This document shows positions 8,662 to 17,710 of a stretch of 64,000 nt of DNA, piece after piece (the stretch's first letter is position 1; the number at the start of each line of letters is the position of its first letter). The DNA is from Brachybacterium paraconglomeratum. Its GTDB lineage: Bacteria; Actinomycetota; Actinomycetes; Actinomycetales; Dermabacteraceae. A model generated the notes under the pieces. That model did no database searches, was not told the origin of the DNA, and was given only the letters and a program-made list of their open reading frames with translations. The position numbers and the translations under genes are program-made. Location of the stretch: NCBI RefSeq assembly GCF_003994255.1, contig NZ_ML133852.1:310001-374000 (forward strand), given 5' to 3'.

Positions 8662-9625
8662 CCTCTTCCTCCTCGTCCTGGCCCCGTCGACGCGCGCGGA
8701 CGGCGCGTCGGGGGCGATGGTCTGCGGTGTCCCGTGCGCCGGTCCGCGCGGCGGTCCGGGACGCCGGGGCGGTGGCGGCGGCGTGCGGGTCCGACGGGGC
8801 GATGGCGACCGCAGCATCGTCGTCGCCCTCGCCGGGCGTGGCCCCTGCGGCGGTCTCGGCCTCCTCCGCGGCGAGGTCCTGGAACTGGCGGCGCAGGCGG
8901 AAGATCAGGGCGCCCGGGAAGAACAGCGCGAAGATCCACCACTGGAAGGCGTAGGACAGATGCGGTCCGAGGCCCGTCTCCGGTGCCGGGAGCGGCTGCG
9001 GCCGGTCCGCGGCCGGCTGCTCCTGCGCGAGCTCGCCGAAGGCGCCGATCACCACGGCGTCAGTGTCCAGGCCGAGCTGGGAGGCGATCTGGGTGGGGTT
9101 GACGGAGTGGGCCTGGCCCTCCGGCGGGACCCGGTCCAGCACCGGCTCCGCCGTCCGCAGACGGGCGGTCACCGTGAGGGTGCCCTCCGGGACGGGCGCC
9201 GGGTCGGCGGGGGAGCTGGCGTCGGCGTCCTCGGGCACCCAGCCGCGCACGATCATCAGCGTGGTGCCGTCCTCGCCGCGGAAGGGGACCAGCTGCCAGA
9301 AGCCGACCTCGCCGCCGAGCTGGCGGTTGCGGACGTAGAGCACGCAGCCGGGATCGGTGCAGTAGCTGCCCTGCATCTCGACCGGGGTCCACACCTGCGC
9401 GTCCGGGAGCGGGGCAGCAGGATCGGGCATCGCCTCGGCGAGGGGGACGGCAGAGGCGTCGTAGTTCTCCTCGATGACCGCGGCGCGGTCGCGCTTGTCC
9501 TCGAAGCGGCCGAACTGCCACAGCCCGAGCGACACGCAGACGGCGGCGAGCAGCAGCACGACCACGAGGCCGAGGAGGGTGTCGCGGGAGAAGAGGATGC
9601 GGCGACGGGCGGAGCGGTCGGTCAT
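8633..9625 (-). CDS. SURF1 family cytochrome oxidase assembly protein
   Basis: A 330-residue membrane protein of the SURF1 family, which helps assemble haem-copper cytochrome oxidase. It has the expected layout: one membrane helix near residues 16-37 ending G-L-W-Q-F-G-R, an extracytoplasmic domain with V-R-N-R-Q and I-V-R-G-W-V, and a second helix near residues 223-243 after H-L-S-Y-A-F-Q-W-W. A long Ala/Arg/Glu-rich tail of about 85 residues, ending in an acidic run, goes beyond the usual family length. Its ATG overlaps the stop of the upstream gene (ATGA), placing it third in the operon that starts at 12119. Confidence 0.9.
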   Translation of the reverse strand: MTDRSARRRILFSRDTLLGLVVVLLLAAVCVSLGLWQFGRFEDKRDRAAVIEENYDASAVPLAEAMPDPAAPLPDAQVWTPVEMQGSYCTDPGCVLYVRNRQLGGEVGFWQLVPFRGEDGTTLMIVRGWVPEDADASSPADPAPVPEGTLTVTARLRTAEPVLDRVPPEGQAHSVNPTQIASQLGLDTDAVVIGAFGELAQEQPAADRPQPLPAPETGLGPHLSYAFQWWIFALFFPGALIFRLRRQFQDLAAEEAETAAGATPGEGDDDAAVAIAPSDPHAAATAPASRTAARTGARDTADHRPRRAVRARRRGQDEEEEDALIDQQQP

Positions 9626-10152
9626 CCGCGATCAGGTGCCGCGGCGCCCGTCCCGTGCTCACCGGACATCGCGTGCCCGGCCCCGTGCAGATTGCTCGCC
9701 TGCTCGCCGAGCACGCCGGTGAGGTCCTCGATCCCGAACTGCACCAGCTGCACGAAGAGGATCACCGTCGCGGCGGTGAGCAGCAGGCCGAGGGCCGTGA
9801 CCGTGATGGTCATCCCCAGCCGCAGCCGCGGCCGGTCCTTGCGGGGCTGTGCCGGCGGGAAGCCGTAGTCCTCGTCCTGGAGATGGTTCTCGGTCCACAT
9901 CCCCGGGTTGAGGACGGAGACCGGGTACTGCTCGACCCGCGCCCGGGGGCGGGCGCCGCTGGCGGGGACGTCCTCGGAGTCCTGCAGCGGCGCCGCGGCC
10001 TGCGGGGCGGATCGGTCGTCCGTCCAGAGCCTCCACCCGGCCGGCACCGGCCCCCAGGAGGGGCCGGGCCGGAAGTCCGCCGGCGGGACCCACTCGTCAT
10101 GCGGGGGTTCGGGCCAGTTCGGCGGCGGGTTGAAGCGCTGTGCAGAGGTCAC
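9622..10152 (-). CDS. Small membrane protein with Pro/Trp-rich N-terminal motif
   Basis: A 176-residue protein of unknown function. Its N terminus, R-F-N-P-P-P-N-W-P then P-S-W-G-P-x-P-x-G-W, closely repeats the N terminus of the upstream neighbour, so the two share a duplicated module resembling the short Pro/Trp motifs (DUF2510-like) of actinobacterial membrane proteins. One hydrophobic helix lies at about residues 118-145. GTG 10152 overlaps the upstream stop (GTGA) and its own stop overlaps the SURF1 start (ATGA), so translation is coupled on both sides. The fixed position before SURF1 hints at envelope or respiratory assembly, but no function is shown. Confidence 0.72.
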   Translation of the reverse strand: MTSAQRFNPPPNWPEPPHDEWVPPADFRPGPSWGPVPAGWRLWTDDRSAPQAAAPLQDSEDVPASGARPRARVEQYPVSVLNPGMWTENHLQDEDYGFPPAQPRKDRPRLRLGMTITVTALGLLLTAATVILFVQLVQFGIEDLTGVLGEQASNLHGAGHAMSGEHGTGAAAPDRG

Positions 10153-12119
10153 GCGGGGACGTCCCAGGAGTAGGTGTCCGAGTAGGAGTCGAACTCCAGC
10201 TTGAGGTCGCCGGCGCGCTTGACGTCGAACAGCATGGTCATCGTGTACTCGTCGCCGGCCACGAAGCCGTTCTCGGGGTAGAAGCCGGCCCCGGAGCCCT
10301 TGAGCCCGTAGGTCTCGCTCGACGGCGTGATGCCGCCGCCGTAGGGGGTGATCACGGTGAACTGCTGCGGGTTCAGTCCGTCGAAGGTGCCCTCGGTGAC
10401 GGTGAGCTTCGCGGTGAGGACGAGGTAGTCGCCCTGCTCGCCGGGCTCGACGGTGCCGCCGTACTCGCTCGGGAGCTTGTCGGCGGGGGTGTAGGTCATG
10501 TGCACGGCGAGCGTCCCGGTGCCGTCGGTGCCCACGATCTCGACCGGCTTCGCGGAGGGGTCGATGGTGGCGAGGTCGGTCGGGGTCGGCTCGGGCTCCT
10601 CCGCCTCGTCGTCGGTGGTCTCCTCGGGGGTCGTCTCCTCGCCGCCGTCGGTGGTCTCCTCCTGGGAGGTGGTCGGGTCGCCGCCGCCGGTCGGCTCGTC
10701 GCCGCCGCGGTTCAGCAGGAACACGCCGCCGATGATCGCGAGGACGAGCGCGATGATGATCAGGAGGATGCAGCCGACCCACCAGAAGCGCCGGACGATG
10801 CCCTTCTTCGGCGGCTCTGCGCCGGTCGACGCGGTCCATGCTGCCCCGGAGTCGGTCGAGGGGGAGCCCTGGCCGTAGCCCTGGGCGGGGGAGCCGGGGC
10901 CGTAGCCCTGCGCAGGCGATCCCTGGCCGTAGCCCTGGGCGCCGTAGTCGGCGGGCGGGGCCTGGCCGTAGCCCTGGTCGGCCGAGGCCTGGCCGTAGCC
11001 CTGGTCGGCCGAGGCCTGGCCGTAGCCCTGGGCCGGGGAGGCCTGGCCGTAGCCGGCCTGCGCCTGTCCGTAGCCCTGGTCGGCGGAGCCCTGGCCGTAG
11101 CCGGACGCGGCATCGCCCTGGCCCTGGGCCTGGCCGTAGTCGGGGGCGGAGGGGGCACCGCCGTCGGCGGATCCCTGGGAGGCGTCGGCCGAGCTCTGGG
11201 CGGCGTACGCACCGCCGACGGCAGCACCCCCGGCCGCTGCCGCACCCCAGCCCGCACCGCTGTGGTCCGTGCCCTGGGCGGAGGCGTCCTGGCCCGCGCC
11301 CGGCGCCGGCTCGGCGGTCTCGTACGGGGCCTGCTGGGCGAGGCCCGCCTCGAGGTCGGGCCCCGCGTACTCGGCGGTCTCCGAGGCCCCGGAAGTCCCG
11401 GCGGTCGCGCCGACGGCGCCGGCGGCCTCGGAGTCGGTCCCGGCGGTGCGGGGATCGGTGCCCGCGACATGCGTCGCGTCCTCGGCGTCGGAGGGCGCGG
11501 ACTGCTGCGCCGCATCGGCCCCGGTGGGCGCAGATGCCGGCGCACCCTCGTCGGCGGGCACCGGTGCGGGCGCCCCCTGGTCGACGGGCTCCGCCGCATG
11601 CCGCCCGCGGGTGTCGTCGGCGTGCTCGCCGGACGGCGCGCCCTGCGGGGCGTCGCCACCGCTGGGAGCGGCGCCGTAGGGGTTGATCGCGCCGTACTGG
11701 CCGGTGGCGCCCTGCGTGGCAGAGGCGTCCTGGCCGGCGGCATCCTGGCCGGCAGGAACATCCTGGCCGGCGACAGCATCCTGGCCGGCGGAGGAATCCT
11801 GGGCGTCCGCCGCGGGCTCGGACGCGGTGGTCACGGGCTGCTCCGGCTGCTGAGCCACATGCGTCTGCGCATCATCGCCGGCGCTCAGCCGCGTCGCGTC
11901 GTCCTCGACCGGCGCGGGCTCCTGCGCGGGAGCGGGCTGCTCGGCCGGAGCCTGCTCCGGCGCGGCCGACGGGGCCGCCGGGGCGTCCTCGGCGCTGACC
12001 CAGAAGTTCCAGCCCTCGGGCGCGGGGCCCCACGACGGATCCGGCTGCCAGCCGGGAGGCGGGCTCCACTGCGGATCGTCGATCGGCCAGTTCGGCGGAG
12101 GATTGAAGCGATAGGCCAT
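10149..12119 (-). CDS. Low-complexity membrane protein with DUF4352-like domain
   Basis: A 656-residue protein, first in a four-gene operon. Domains in order: a Pro/Trp motif (R-F-N-P-P-P-N-W-P...[10 protein letters not shown]) in the first 40 residues; about 290 residues rich in Ala, Asp, Gln and Pro with G-Q-D repeats; about ten Q-G-Y-G-Q-type units (about 335-420); one membrane helix (about 440-465) after a basic stretch; an acidic Thr/Glu linker; and a C-terminal beta-rich domain like DUF4352. The C-terminal domain should be outside the cell. ATG 12119 follows GGAAGGTG; the open frame upstream overlaps fabG and is rejected. Function unknown. Confidence 0.78.
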   Translation of the reverse strand: MAYRFNPPPNWPIDDPQWSPPPGWQPDPSWGPAPEGWNFWVSAEDAPAAPSAAPEQAPAEQPAPAQEPAPVEDDATRLSAGDDAQTHVAQQPEQPVTTASEPAADAQDSSAGQDAVAGQDVPAGQDAAGQDASATQGATGQYGAINPYGAAPSGGDAPQGAPSGEHADDTRGRHAAEPVDQGAPAPVPADEGAPASAPTGADAAQQSAPSDAEDATHVAGTDPRTAGTDSEAAGAVGATAGTSGASETAEYAGPDLEAGLAQQAPYETAEPAPGAGQDASAQGTDHSGAGWGAAAAGGAAVGGAYAAQSSADASQGSADGGAPSAPDYGQAQGQGDAASGYGQGSADQGYGQAQAGYGQASPAQGYGQASADQGYGQASADQGYGQAPPADYGAQGYGQGSPAQGYGPGSPAQGYGQGSPSTDSGAAWTASTGAEPPKKGIVRRFWWVGCILLIIIALVLAIIGGVFLLNRGGDEPTGGGDPTTSQEETTDGGEETTPEETTDDEAEEPEPTPTDLATIDPSAKPVEIVGTDGTGTLAVHMTYTPADKLPSEYGGTVEPGEQGDYLVLTAKLTVTEGTFDGLNPQQFTVITPYGGGITPSSETYGLKGSGAGFYPENGFVAGDEYTMTMLFDVKRAGDLKLEFDSYSDTYSWDVPA

Positions 12120-12275
12120 CGTGGGGCACCTTCCGGAGCTGTGGGCGGGGCCGGGTCCCCCCTCGGGTCCCGACACTCTCTCGCCCCGTATCGTAGAGCA
12201 CACACCCCTACCGGGCGGCGTCCCTGCCGCGTGCCGACACACCGCGTCCGCCGCCCCTGACACGAAGGAGTCCGC

Positions 12276-13001
12276 ATGACCGAGAGCACCCCCGAGCCCC
12301 GCAGCGTCCTGGTCACGGGAGGCAACCGGGGCATCGGCCGGTCGATCGCGGAGGAGTTCCTCCGCTGCGGCGACAAGGTCGCGGTCACCAGCCGCTCCGG
12401 CACCGGCGGCCCCGAGGGCGCGCTCACCGTCGCCGCCGACGTCACCGACGGCGACAGCCTCACCGCCGCGATCAAGGCCGTCGAGGCCGAGAACGGACCG
12501 ATCGAGGTGCTGGTCGCGAACGCCGGCATCACCGATGACCAGCTGCTGCTGCGGATGAGCGACGAGTCCTTCGAGACGGTGCTCGACACCAACCTCACGG
12601 GCGCCTTCCGCACGGTGCAGCGCGTGATCAAGTCGATGGTGCGCAAGAAGAAGGGCCGCATCGTGCTGATCAGCTCCGTGGTGGGCCTGTACGGCTCGCC
12701 CGGGCAGGTCAACTACGCGGCCTCGAAGTCCGGTCTCGTCGGCATCGCCCGCGCGCTCACCCGCGAGCTCGGCTCCCGCGGCATCACCGCGAACGTGGTC
12801 GCGCCCGGCTACATCGACACCGAGATGACCCAGCAGCTCTCCGAGGACCTCCAGGACAGCTACCGCAAGGCGATCCCCGCCGGGCGCTTCGCGGACCCGG
12901 AGGAGGTGGCCCGCGTCGTGGCGTTCGTCGCGAGCGACGATGCGGCGTACATCTCCGGCGCCGTCATCCCCGTCGACGGCGGCCTGGGCATGGGACACTG
13001 A
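12276..13001 (+). CDS. fabG: 3-oxoacyl-ACP reductase-type SDR
   Basis: A 241-residue short-chain dehydrogenase/reductase that most likely reduces 3-oxoacyl-ACP with NADPH in fatty-acid elongation. Visible are the nucleotide-binding T-G-G-N-R-G-I-G (about residues 11-18), N-A-G-I-T (about 83), the catalytic Ser in [14 protein letters not shown] (Tyr and Lys), and [10 protein letters not shown]. The length and motifs match FabG1/MabA-like proteins. GAAGGAG precedes the ATG. It is divergent from the low-complexity protein and is followed 45 bp later by sixA. Other SDR substrates cannot be excluded from sequence alone. Confidence 0.85.
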   Translation: MTESTPEPRSVLVTGGNRGIGRSIAEEFLRCGDKVAVTSRSGTGGPEGALTVAADVTDGDSLTAAIKAVEAENGPIEVLVANAGITDDQLLLRMSDESFETVLDTNLTGAFRTVQRVIKSMVRKKKGRIVLISSVVGLYGSPGQVNYAASKSGLVGIARALTRELGSRGITANVVAPGYIDTEMTQQLSEDLQDSYRKAIPAGRFADPEEVARVVAFVASDDAAYISGAVIPVDGGLGMGH

Positions 13002-13046
13002 TCCCCGTCCCGAACCGACCGACCGTGAAGGTGTGAACCCACCCCG

Positions 13047-13574
13047 ATGTCCTCCTCCGACCCCGCCAGTCGTCTGCTGCTCCTGATGCGCCACGGCAAG
13101 GCGGAGAACAGCTCCGGCCAGCCCGACCACGAGCGTGCGCTGGCCGAGCGCGGACAGTCCCAGGCCCGACTGGTGGGGGAGTACCTCGCCGCGCAGAACG
13201 TGGAGGTCTCTCGGGTGCTCGTCTCGGACTCCACCCGCACCGCGCAGACCTGGGAGGGCGTCCGCTCGCAGATGACGGACTTCGACGGAGAGGTCACCTC
13301 GCACGAGGAGATCTACTCCGGCGGCCCCTCGGAGCTGCTCTCGCTGGTCCGGGGCGTCGCCCCGAAGCACGCGGTGGTCCTGGTGATCGGGCACGAGCCG
13401 ACCATCTCCTCGCTCAGCGCGCTGCTGGCGGACGACGACTCCGACGCCGGGGCGACCGCGCAGGCCCGCATCGGCATGCCGACCGGCTCCATGTCCGTGC
13501 TCTCCGGCTCCCTGGAGAACTGGGAGGCGCTCGGCGAGGACGCGCTCACCCTGCACACCATCGTCCGCCCCTGA
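13047..13574 (+). CDS. sixA: SixA-like phosphohistidine phosphatase
   Basis: A 175-residue member of the histidine phosphatase superfamily with the catalytic L-M-R-H-G-K-A-E at residues 11-18. It also has S-D-S-T-R-T-A-Q-T (second basic pocket) and the second histidine in V-I-G-H-E-P-T. The short form without extra domains matches SixA, which removes phosphate from histidine residues or small phosphoesters in the cytoplasm. GAAGGTG is about 15 nt upstream of the ATG, so the ribosome site is weak. It ends 11 bp before a strong bidirectional terminator shared with serB. Confidence 0.82.
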   Translation: MSSSDPASRLLLLMRHGKAENSSGQPDHERALAERGQSQARLVGEYLAAQNVEVSRVLVSDSTRTAQTWEGVRSQMTDFDGEVTSHEEIYSGGPSELLSLVRGVAPKHAVVLVIGHEPTISSLSALLADDDSDAGATAQARIGMPTGSMSVLSGSLENWEALGEDALTLHTIVRP

Positions 13575-13584
13575 GGCCGACGCG

Positions 13585-13623
13585 ACAGCGCCCGCCCCAC
13601 CGTCGCGGTGGGGCGGGCGCTGT
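13585..13623. terminator. Bidirectional terminator between sixA and serB
   Basis: Arms 13585-13602 and 13606-13623 are perfect 18-bp reverse complements around a 3-nt loop (TCG). The hairpin lies in the 64-bp gap between the convergent genes sixA (+) and serB (-) and can serve both. Confidence 0.9.
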
Positions 13624-13638
13624 GCTGTCCGGAGCCGC

Positions 13639-14319
13639 TCAGCGGGAGGCCGCGGCCTCCAGGTGCGGCCAGGCGTCGAGCAGCGACTCCCCGTCCAGCA
13701 CCACGTCGGCCATCTCCCGCAGCGCGGGCTTCGCCCGGAAGGCGATGCCGGTGCCGGCGGCGGCGAGCATCTCGCGGTCGTTCGCCCCGTCGCCCATCGC
13801 CACGATCCGCGCGACCGGCACGCCGTGCCGCGCGGCGAGCTCCTCGAGGGTGGCGCGCTTCGCGGCGCCGTCGATGATCGGGCCGGAGACCTTCCCGGTG
13901 AGGCGGCCGCCCGCGATCTCGAAGCGGTTCGCCCGCACGTGGTCGATGCCCGCCTCGGCGGCGAGGGGATCGATCACCTCGTGGAACCCGCCGGAGACCA
14001 GCGCGGTCGCCCAGCCGGCCGCCTTCGCGCGGCGCACCAGCTCGAGCGCGCCGGGCGTCGGCACCAGCGAGGAGCGCACCTCGGCGAGCACCGAGTCGTC
14101 GAGCCCCTCCAGCAGCGCCACCCGCGCCCGCAGTGACGCGGCGAAGTCGAGCTCGCCGCGCATCGCCGCGGTGGTGATCTCCTCGACCTCGGCCCGCACG
14201 CCGGCGTGATCGGCGACGAGCTCGATCACCTCCTGCGTGAGGAAGGTCGAGTCGACGTCGGAGACGAGCAGCCCCGTCGCGAGGGAGGTCGTCGTGGTCC
14301 CGGGAACTGCGGCGCTCAC
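13639..14319 (-). CDS. serB: Phosphoserine phosphatase (HAD family)
   Basis: A 226-residue HAD hydrolase that makes L-serine from phosphoserine in the last step of serine synthesis. The nucleophile motif V-S-D-V-D-S-T (residues 18-24), S-G-G-F in motif II, the motif III lysine in A-A-K-R-A, and G-D-G-A-N-D in motif IV are all visible and match SerB. There is no N-terminal ACT domain, so this is the short form. GTG 14319 overlaps the glgC stop (GTGA), so it is probably coupled to glgC as the second gene of a two-gene operon that ends at the 13.6-kb terminator. Confidence 0.88.
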   Translation of the reverse strand: MSAAVPGTTTTSLATGLLVSDVDSTFLTQEVIELVADHAGVRAEVEEITTAAMRGELDFAASLRARVALLEGLDDSVLAEVRSSLVPTPGALELVRRAKAAGWATALVSGGFHEVIDPLAAEAGIDHVRANRFEIAGGRLTGKVSGPIIDGAAKRATLEELAARHGVPVARIVAMGDGANDREMLAAAGTGIAFRAKPALREMADVVLDGESLLDAWPHLEAAASR

Positions 14320-15557
14320 GGCTCGATGACCGTGCCCTTGCCGATCACGGTGATGCCGGAGTCGGTGACGACCCAGCCGCGGGCCCGGTCCTTCTCGGCG
14401 TCCAGGCCGATCTGGGTGCGCGGGGGGACGACCACGTCCTTGTCGATGATCGCGCGGTGGATCTGGCAGTGCCGACCCACCGTGACGCCGTCCATCAGCA
14501 CGGAGTCCGAGACCGTCGACCACGAGTTCACGCGCACCCCGGGGGAGAGCACGGAGCTGGAGACCGAGGCGCCGGAGACGACCACGCCGGGCGAGATGAC
14601 GGAGTCCACCGCGGAGCCGACGCGGCCGGGGCCGGCGTGGACGAACTTCGCCGGCGGCGCGTTGCGGTGCCCGGTGAAGGTGGGCCACTTGTCGTTGTAG
14701 AGGTTGAACACGGGGTGGATCGAGATCAGATCCATGTGCGCGTCGTAGAAGGCGTCCAGGGTGCCGACGTCGCGCCAGTAGTCGCGGTCGCGATCGGTGG
14801 AGCCCGGCACGTCGTTGTGGATGAAGTCGTAGACCGTCGCGTCGCCGTTCTCCACGAACGAGGGGACGATGTCCCCGCCCATGTCGTGCTTGGAGGAGTC
14901 GTCCTCGGCGTCGCGGGTGACGGCCTCGACCAGCGCGTCGGCGGTGAAGATGTAGTTGCCCATCGAGGCGAGGACCGAGGAGGGGTCGTCAGCCAGGCCC
15001 TCGGTCTCCTTCGGCTTCTCGACGAAGGCCTTGATGGCGGTGGGGTCCGACGGATCGGTCTCGATGACGCCGAACTGGTCCGACAGCTCGATCGGCTGAC
15101 GGATCGCGGCGACCGTGCAGGAGCGGCCGGACTCGATGTGCGCGTCCAGCATCTGCGAGAAGTCCATGCGGTAGATGTTGTCGGCGCCGACGACGACCAC
15201 GTACTCCGGCTTCTCGTCGTGGATCAGGTTCAGCGACTGGGCGATCGCGTCGGCGCTGCCGCGGAACCAGTGCTTGCCCATCCGCTGCTGCGCGGGGACC
15301 GGCGCGACGTAGTTGCCCAGCAGCGAGCTCATCCGCCACGTCTGGGCGATGTGCTTGTCCAGCGAGTGCGACTTGTACTGGGTGAGCACGACGATCTTGA
15401 GATAGCCGGAGTTGACGATGTTCGACAGGGCGAAGTCGATGAGGCGGTAGATGCCGCCGAACGGCACCGCGGGCTTTGCCCGATCGAGGGTCAGCGGCAT
15501 CAGCCGCTTCCCCTCGCCGCCGGCGAGGACGATGGCGAGGACCTTTTGGGACGACAT
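14316..15557 (-). CDS. glgC: Glucose-1-phosphate adenylyltransferase
   Basis: A 413-residue ADP-glucose pyrophosphorylase, which makes ADP-glucose for glycogen and maltose 1-phosphate synthesis. The N terminus has the nucleotide-binding [13 protein letters not shown], followed by K-P-A-V-P-F-G-G and the phosphate-site Y-R-L-I-D-F. The C terminus is a left-handed beta-helix of hexad repeats. ATG 15557 is chosen because it starts right before the conserved V-L-A-I-V-L-A-G-G and lies 6 nt after a TATCCT box; there is no Shine-Dalgarno sequence, so the message may be leaderless. It is divergent from the glycogen synthase gene. Confidence 0.95.
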   Translation of the reverse strand: MSSQKVLAIVLAGGEGKRLMPLTLDRAKPAVPFGGIYRLIDFALSNIVNSGYLKIVVLTQYKSHSLDKHIAQTWRMSSLLGNYVAPVPAQQRMGKHWFRGSADAIAQSLNLIHDEKPEYVVVVGADNIYRMDFSQMLDAHIESGRSCTVAAIRQPIELSDQFGVIETDPSDPTAIKAFVEKPKETEGLADDPSSVLASMGNYIFTADALVEAVTRDAEDDSSKHDMGGDIVPSFVENGDATVYDFIHNDVPGSTDRDRDYWRDVGTLDAFYDAHMDLISIHPVFNLYNDKWPTFTGHRNAPPAKFVHAGPGRVGSAVDSVISPGVVVSGASVSSSVLSPGVRVNSWSTVSDSVLMDGVTVGRHCQIHRAIIDKDVVVPPRTQIGLDAEKDRARGWVVTDSGITVIGKGTVIEP

Positions 15558-15563
15558 GGTGCG

Positions 15564-15592
15564 AGGATAGTCCAATCGTGGCACTCGTCACG
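15564..15592 (-). promoter_or_regulatory. Candidate leaderless promoter of glgC
   Basis: On the minus strand a TATCCT -10 box (15564-15569) lies 6 nt before the glgC ATG, with a weak GTGACG -35 about 16 nt further upstream. The expected start of transcription falls on or next to the ATG, and no ribosome-binding site is present, which fits a leaderless mRNA. Confidence 0.55.
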
Positions 15593-15685
15593 CACATCCC
15601 CGAGAGCGTGGGCACACCGGGCGGAACGGGCAATCCGGTCTGCGTCGGGCGCCCCGCGCCGAGGCACGAAGGAGAAGGAACCCCC

Positions 15686-16879
15686 ATGCGCGTCGATCTG
15701 CTCACCAAGGAGTACCCCCCGGAGGTCTACGGCGGTGCCGGAGTGCACGTCGCCGAGCTCACCAAGGTGCTGCGCCCGCACATCGACGTGCGGGTGCGGG
15801 CCTTCGGCGCCGAGCGCGAGGAGGAGGGCACCAGCTCCTACAGCACCCCCGCGGAGCTCGAGGGGTCCAACGCCGCCCTGTCCACCCTCGGCACCGACCT
15901 GCTGATCGCCGCGGACTGCGGCGGCGCGGACCTGGTCCACTCCCACACCTGGTACGCGAACTTCGCCGGGCACGTCGCCTCGCTGCTGCACGGGGTGCCG
16001 CACGTGCTCTCGGCCCACTCCCTCGAGCCGCTGCGCCCGTGGAAGGCCGAGCAGCTCGGCGGCGGCTATCGCGTCTCCTCCTTCGCCGAGCGCACCGCCT
16101 ATGAGGGCGCAGCCGGGGTCATCGCGGTCTCCGCCGGGATGCGGGAGGACATCCTGCGCGCCTACCCCTCGGTCGACCCGGCCAAGGTGCACGTGGTCCA
16201 CAACGGCATCGACATCGACTCCTGGGCCCCGAACCAGGACACCTCGGCGCTGACCTCCCGCGGCATCGACCCCGAGGCGCCGACGATCGTGTTCGTCGGC
16301 CGGATCACCCGCCAGAAGGGCCTGCCCTACTTCCTGCGGGCGGTGCGCGAGCTGCCCGAGGACTACCAGGTGGTGCTGTGCGCCGGCGCCCCGGACACCC
16401 CGGAGATCGCCCAGGAGGTCGACGGGCTCGTCAGGGAGCTGTCCACCACCCGCGGCAACGTGCACCTGATCACCGAGATGCTGCCGCGCCACGAGCTGAC
16501 CCAGATCCTCACCCACGCGACCACCTTCGCGTGCCCGAGCATCTACGAGCCGCTCGGCATCGTGAACCTCGAGGCCATGGCCTGCGGCACCCCCGTGGTC
16601 GCCTCCGCGACCGGCGGGATCCCCGAGGTCGTCGCCGACGGGGAGACCGGCTACCTGGTCCAGCTCGAGCAGCTCAGCGACGGCACCGGCACCCCCGTGG
16701 ACCCGGAGAGGTTCATCGCCGATACCCGCGACGCGCTGGTGCGGATGGTCTCGGACCCGGCACGGGCGAAGGAGATGGGCGAGGCCTCGCGCCGCCGGGC
16801 CGCCGAGCACTTCTCCTGGACCTCGATCGCGGAGCGCACCCTGGAGGTCTACCGCACCGTCATCGAGCAGTCGCGCTGA
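15686..16879 (+). CDS. glgA: Glycogen synthase / maltose-1-phosphate synthase (GT4)
   Basis: A 397-residue GT-B glycosyltransferase of the actinobacterial GlgA/GlgM type. It begins with M-R-V-D-L-L-T-K-E-Y-P-P-E-V-Y-G-G-A-G-V-H, where K-E-Y-P-P takes the place of the usual K-T-G-G-L. It carries F-V-G-R-I-T-R-Q-K-G and the donor-site P-S-I-Y-E-P-L-G-I-V-N-L-E-A-M-A-C. In mycobacteria this family makes maltose 1-phosphate from ADP-glucose and glucose 1-phosphate, so the name GlgM may be more accurate. AAGGAGAAGG lies 7 nt before ATG 15686. It is divergent from glgC, which supplies its donor; the 128-bp gap holds both promoters. Confidence 0.9.
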   Translation: MRVDLLTKEYPPEVYGGAGVHVAELTKVLRPHIDVRVRAFGAEREEEGTSSYSTPAELEGSNAALSTLGTDLLIAADCGGADLVHSHTWYANFAGHVASLLHGVPHVLSAHSLEPLRPWKAEQLGGGYRVSSFAERTAYEGAAGVIAVSAGMREDILRAYPSVDPAKVHVVHNGIDIDSWAPNQDTSALTSRGIDPEAPTIVFVGRITRQKGLPYFLRAVRELPEDYQVVLCAGAPDTPEIAQEVDGLVRELSTTRGNVHLITEMLPRHELTQILTHATTFACPSIYEPLGIVNLEAMACGTPVVASATGGIPEVVADGETGYLVQLEQLSDGTGTPVDPERFIADTRDALVRMVSDPARAKEMGEASRRRAAEHFSWTSIAERTLEVYRTVIEQSR

Positions 16880-16892
16880 CCGCCTGAGCCCC

Positions 16893-16920
16893 GGCCGTCC
16901 CGGCGTGCGCCGGGGCGGCC
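16893..16920. terminator. Terminator hairpin after glgA
   Basis: Arms 16893-16905 and 16908-16920 pair over 13 positions with one G-U type mismatch around a very tight loop. The hairpin lies in the 45-bp gap between glgA (+) and the convergent gene that ends at 16925, and probably serves both. Confidence 0.7.
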
Positions 16921-16924
16921 CGTC

Positions 16925-17710
16925 TCAGCCGAGCTCGTCCAGCACGATCCGCTCGATCGCCTCGACCAGCGCCGCGCGCGCCGCCTCGTGCAGCTCGTCG
17001 AGCAGGCCCCTCCGTGCGAGCGCCTCGGAGAGGTCGATCGTGTGGCCGTGGCCCTCCTCGATCTCGGAGCGGGTCAGCAGCAGGGTGCGGGAGGCGAGGA
17101 CCAGCAGGTGCGCGGCCGCCCCGTCGACGTGGCGAGGCAGTGCGGTGCAGATCCAGGTGGGAGGGATGCGGGCGGCCTCGACCGGCTCCTCCGGCACGAG
17201 GTCCAGGTCGACGCTCCCCTCGGCCGTGCGCCGCAGCGCGCGCAGCAGTTCCTCGCGGGCGCTGCCCGAGGTCGCCGCCGGCGGGACCTGCGCCCCGAGC
17301 GGCGCCTCGACCTTCACCCAGGTCACCGCCGTGACCTCGCGTCCCTCGACCTCGACCGGGCTCAGCACCGGGACGAGGGTGTGATCGGCGATCCCGGCGC
17401 CGGTGACGATGATCGCCTGCTCCGCCTCGAGGGCGAGCGGCACCACCGGAGGCGGGCCGACGAGGCCCGCGAGCCGGCCGGGGGCGGGCAGCACCAGACG
17501 CAGCTGGGCGAGCGGCAGGCGGCGCAGCGCCGTCATCCACTCGAACAGGTCCGTGCCCTCGCCGGAGGGTCCGGAGCGGCCCACGCCGTGGCTCATCCGG
17601 GCGGCGTCGTCGGGCCCGAGATCGCCGCGCAGGTAGGCGGCGGTCCACAGCATCAGCACCGCCGCCCGGGGGAGGGCGACGAGATCACGCCCGGCAGCGG
17701 CCTCGCTCAC
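16925..17710 (-). CDS. Conserved hypothetical protein coupled to an RNB ribonuclease
   Basis: A 261-residue protein that I do not recognise. It is probably soluble and cytoplasmic: it has no long hydrophobic helix and no signal peptide. The first part has short mixed segments (R-A-A-V-L-M-L-W-T-A-A-Y-L-R-G), the middle is beta-rich (V-T-A-V-T-W-V-K-V), and the last 80 residues are helical with many Glu and Leu. GTG 17710 overlaps the stop of the RNB ribonuclease gene (GTGA), so the two are made together, and this protein may assist RNA turnover; that is inference from position only. Confidence 0.6.
   Translation of the reverse strand: MSEAAAGRDLVALPRAAVLMLWTAAYLRGDLGPDDAARMSHGVGRSGPSGEGTDLFEWMTALRRLPLAQLRLVLPAPGRLAGLVGPPPVVPLALEAEQAIIVTGAGIADHTLVPVLSPVEVEGREVTAVTWVKVEAPLGAQVPPAATSGSAREELLRALRRTAEGSVDLDLVPEEPVEAARIPPTWICTALPRHVDGAAAHLLVLASRTLLLTRSEIEEGHGHTIDLSEALARRGLLDELHEAARAALVEAIERIVLDELG

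Noticed and set aside
12120-13556. Upstream extension of the low-complexity protein over fabG and sixA on the minus strand
   Set aside because: It would run antisense through two well-supported genes; ATG 12119 with a ribosome site and the family-like N-terminal motif fits better.
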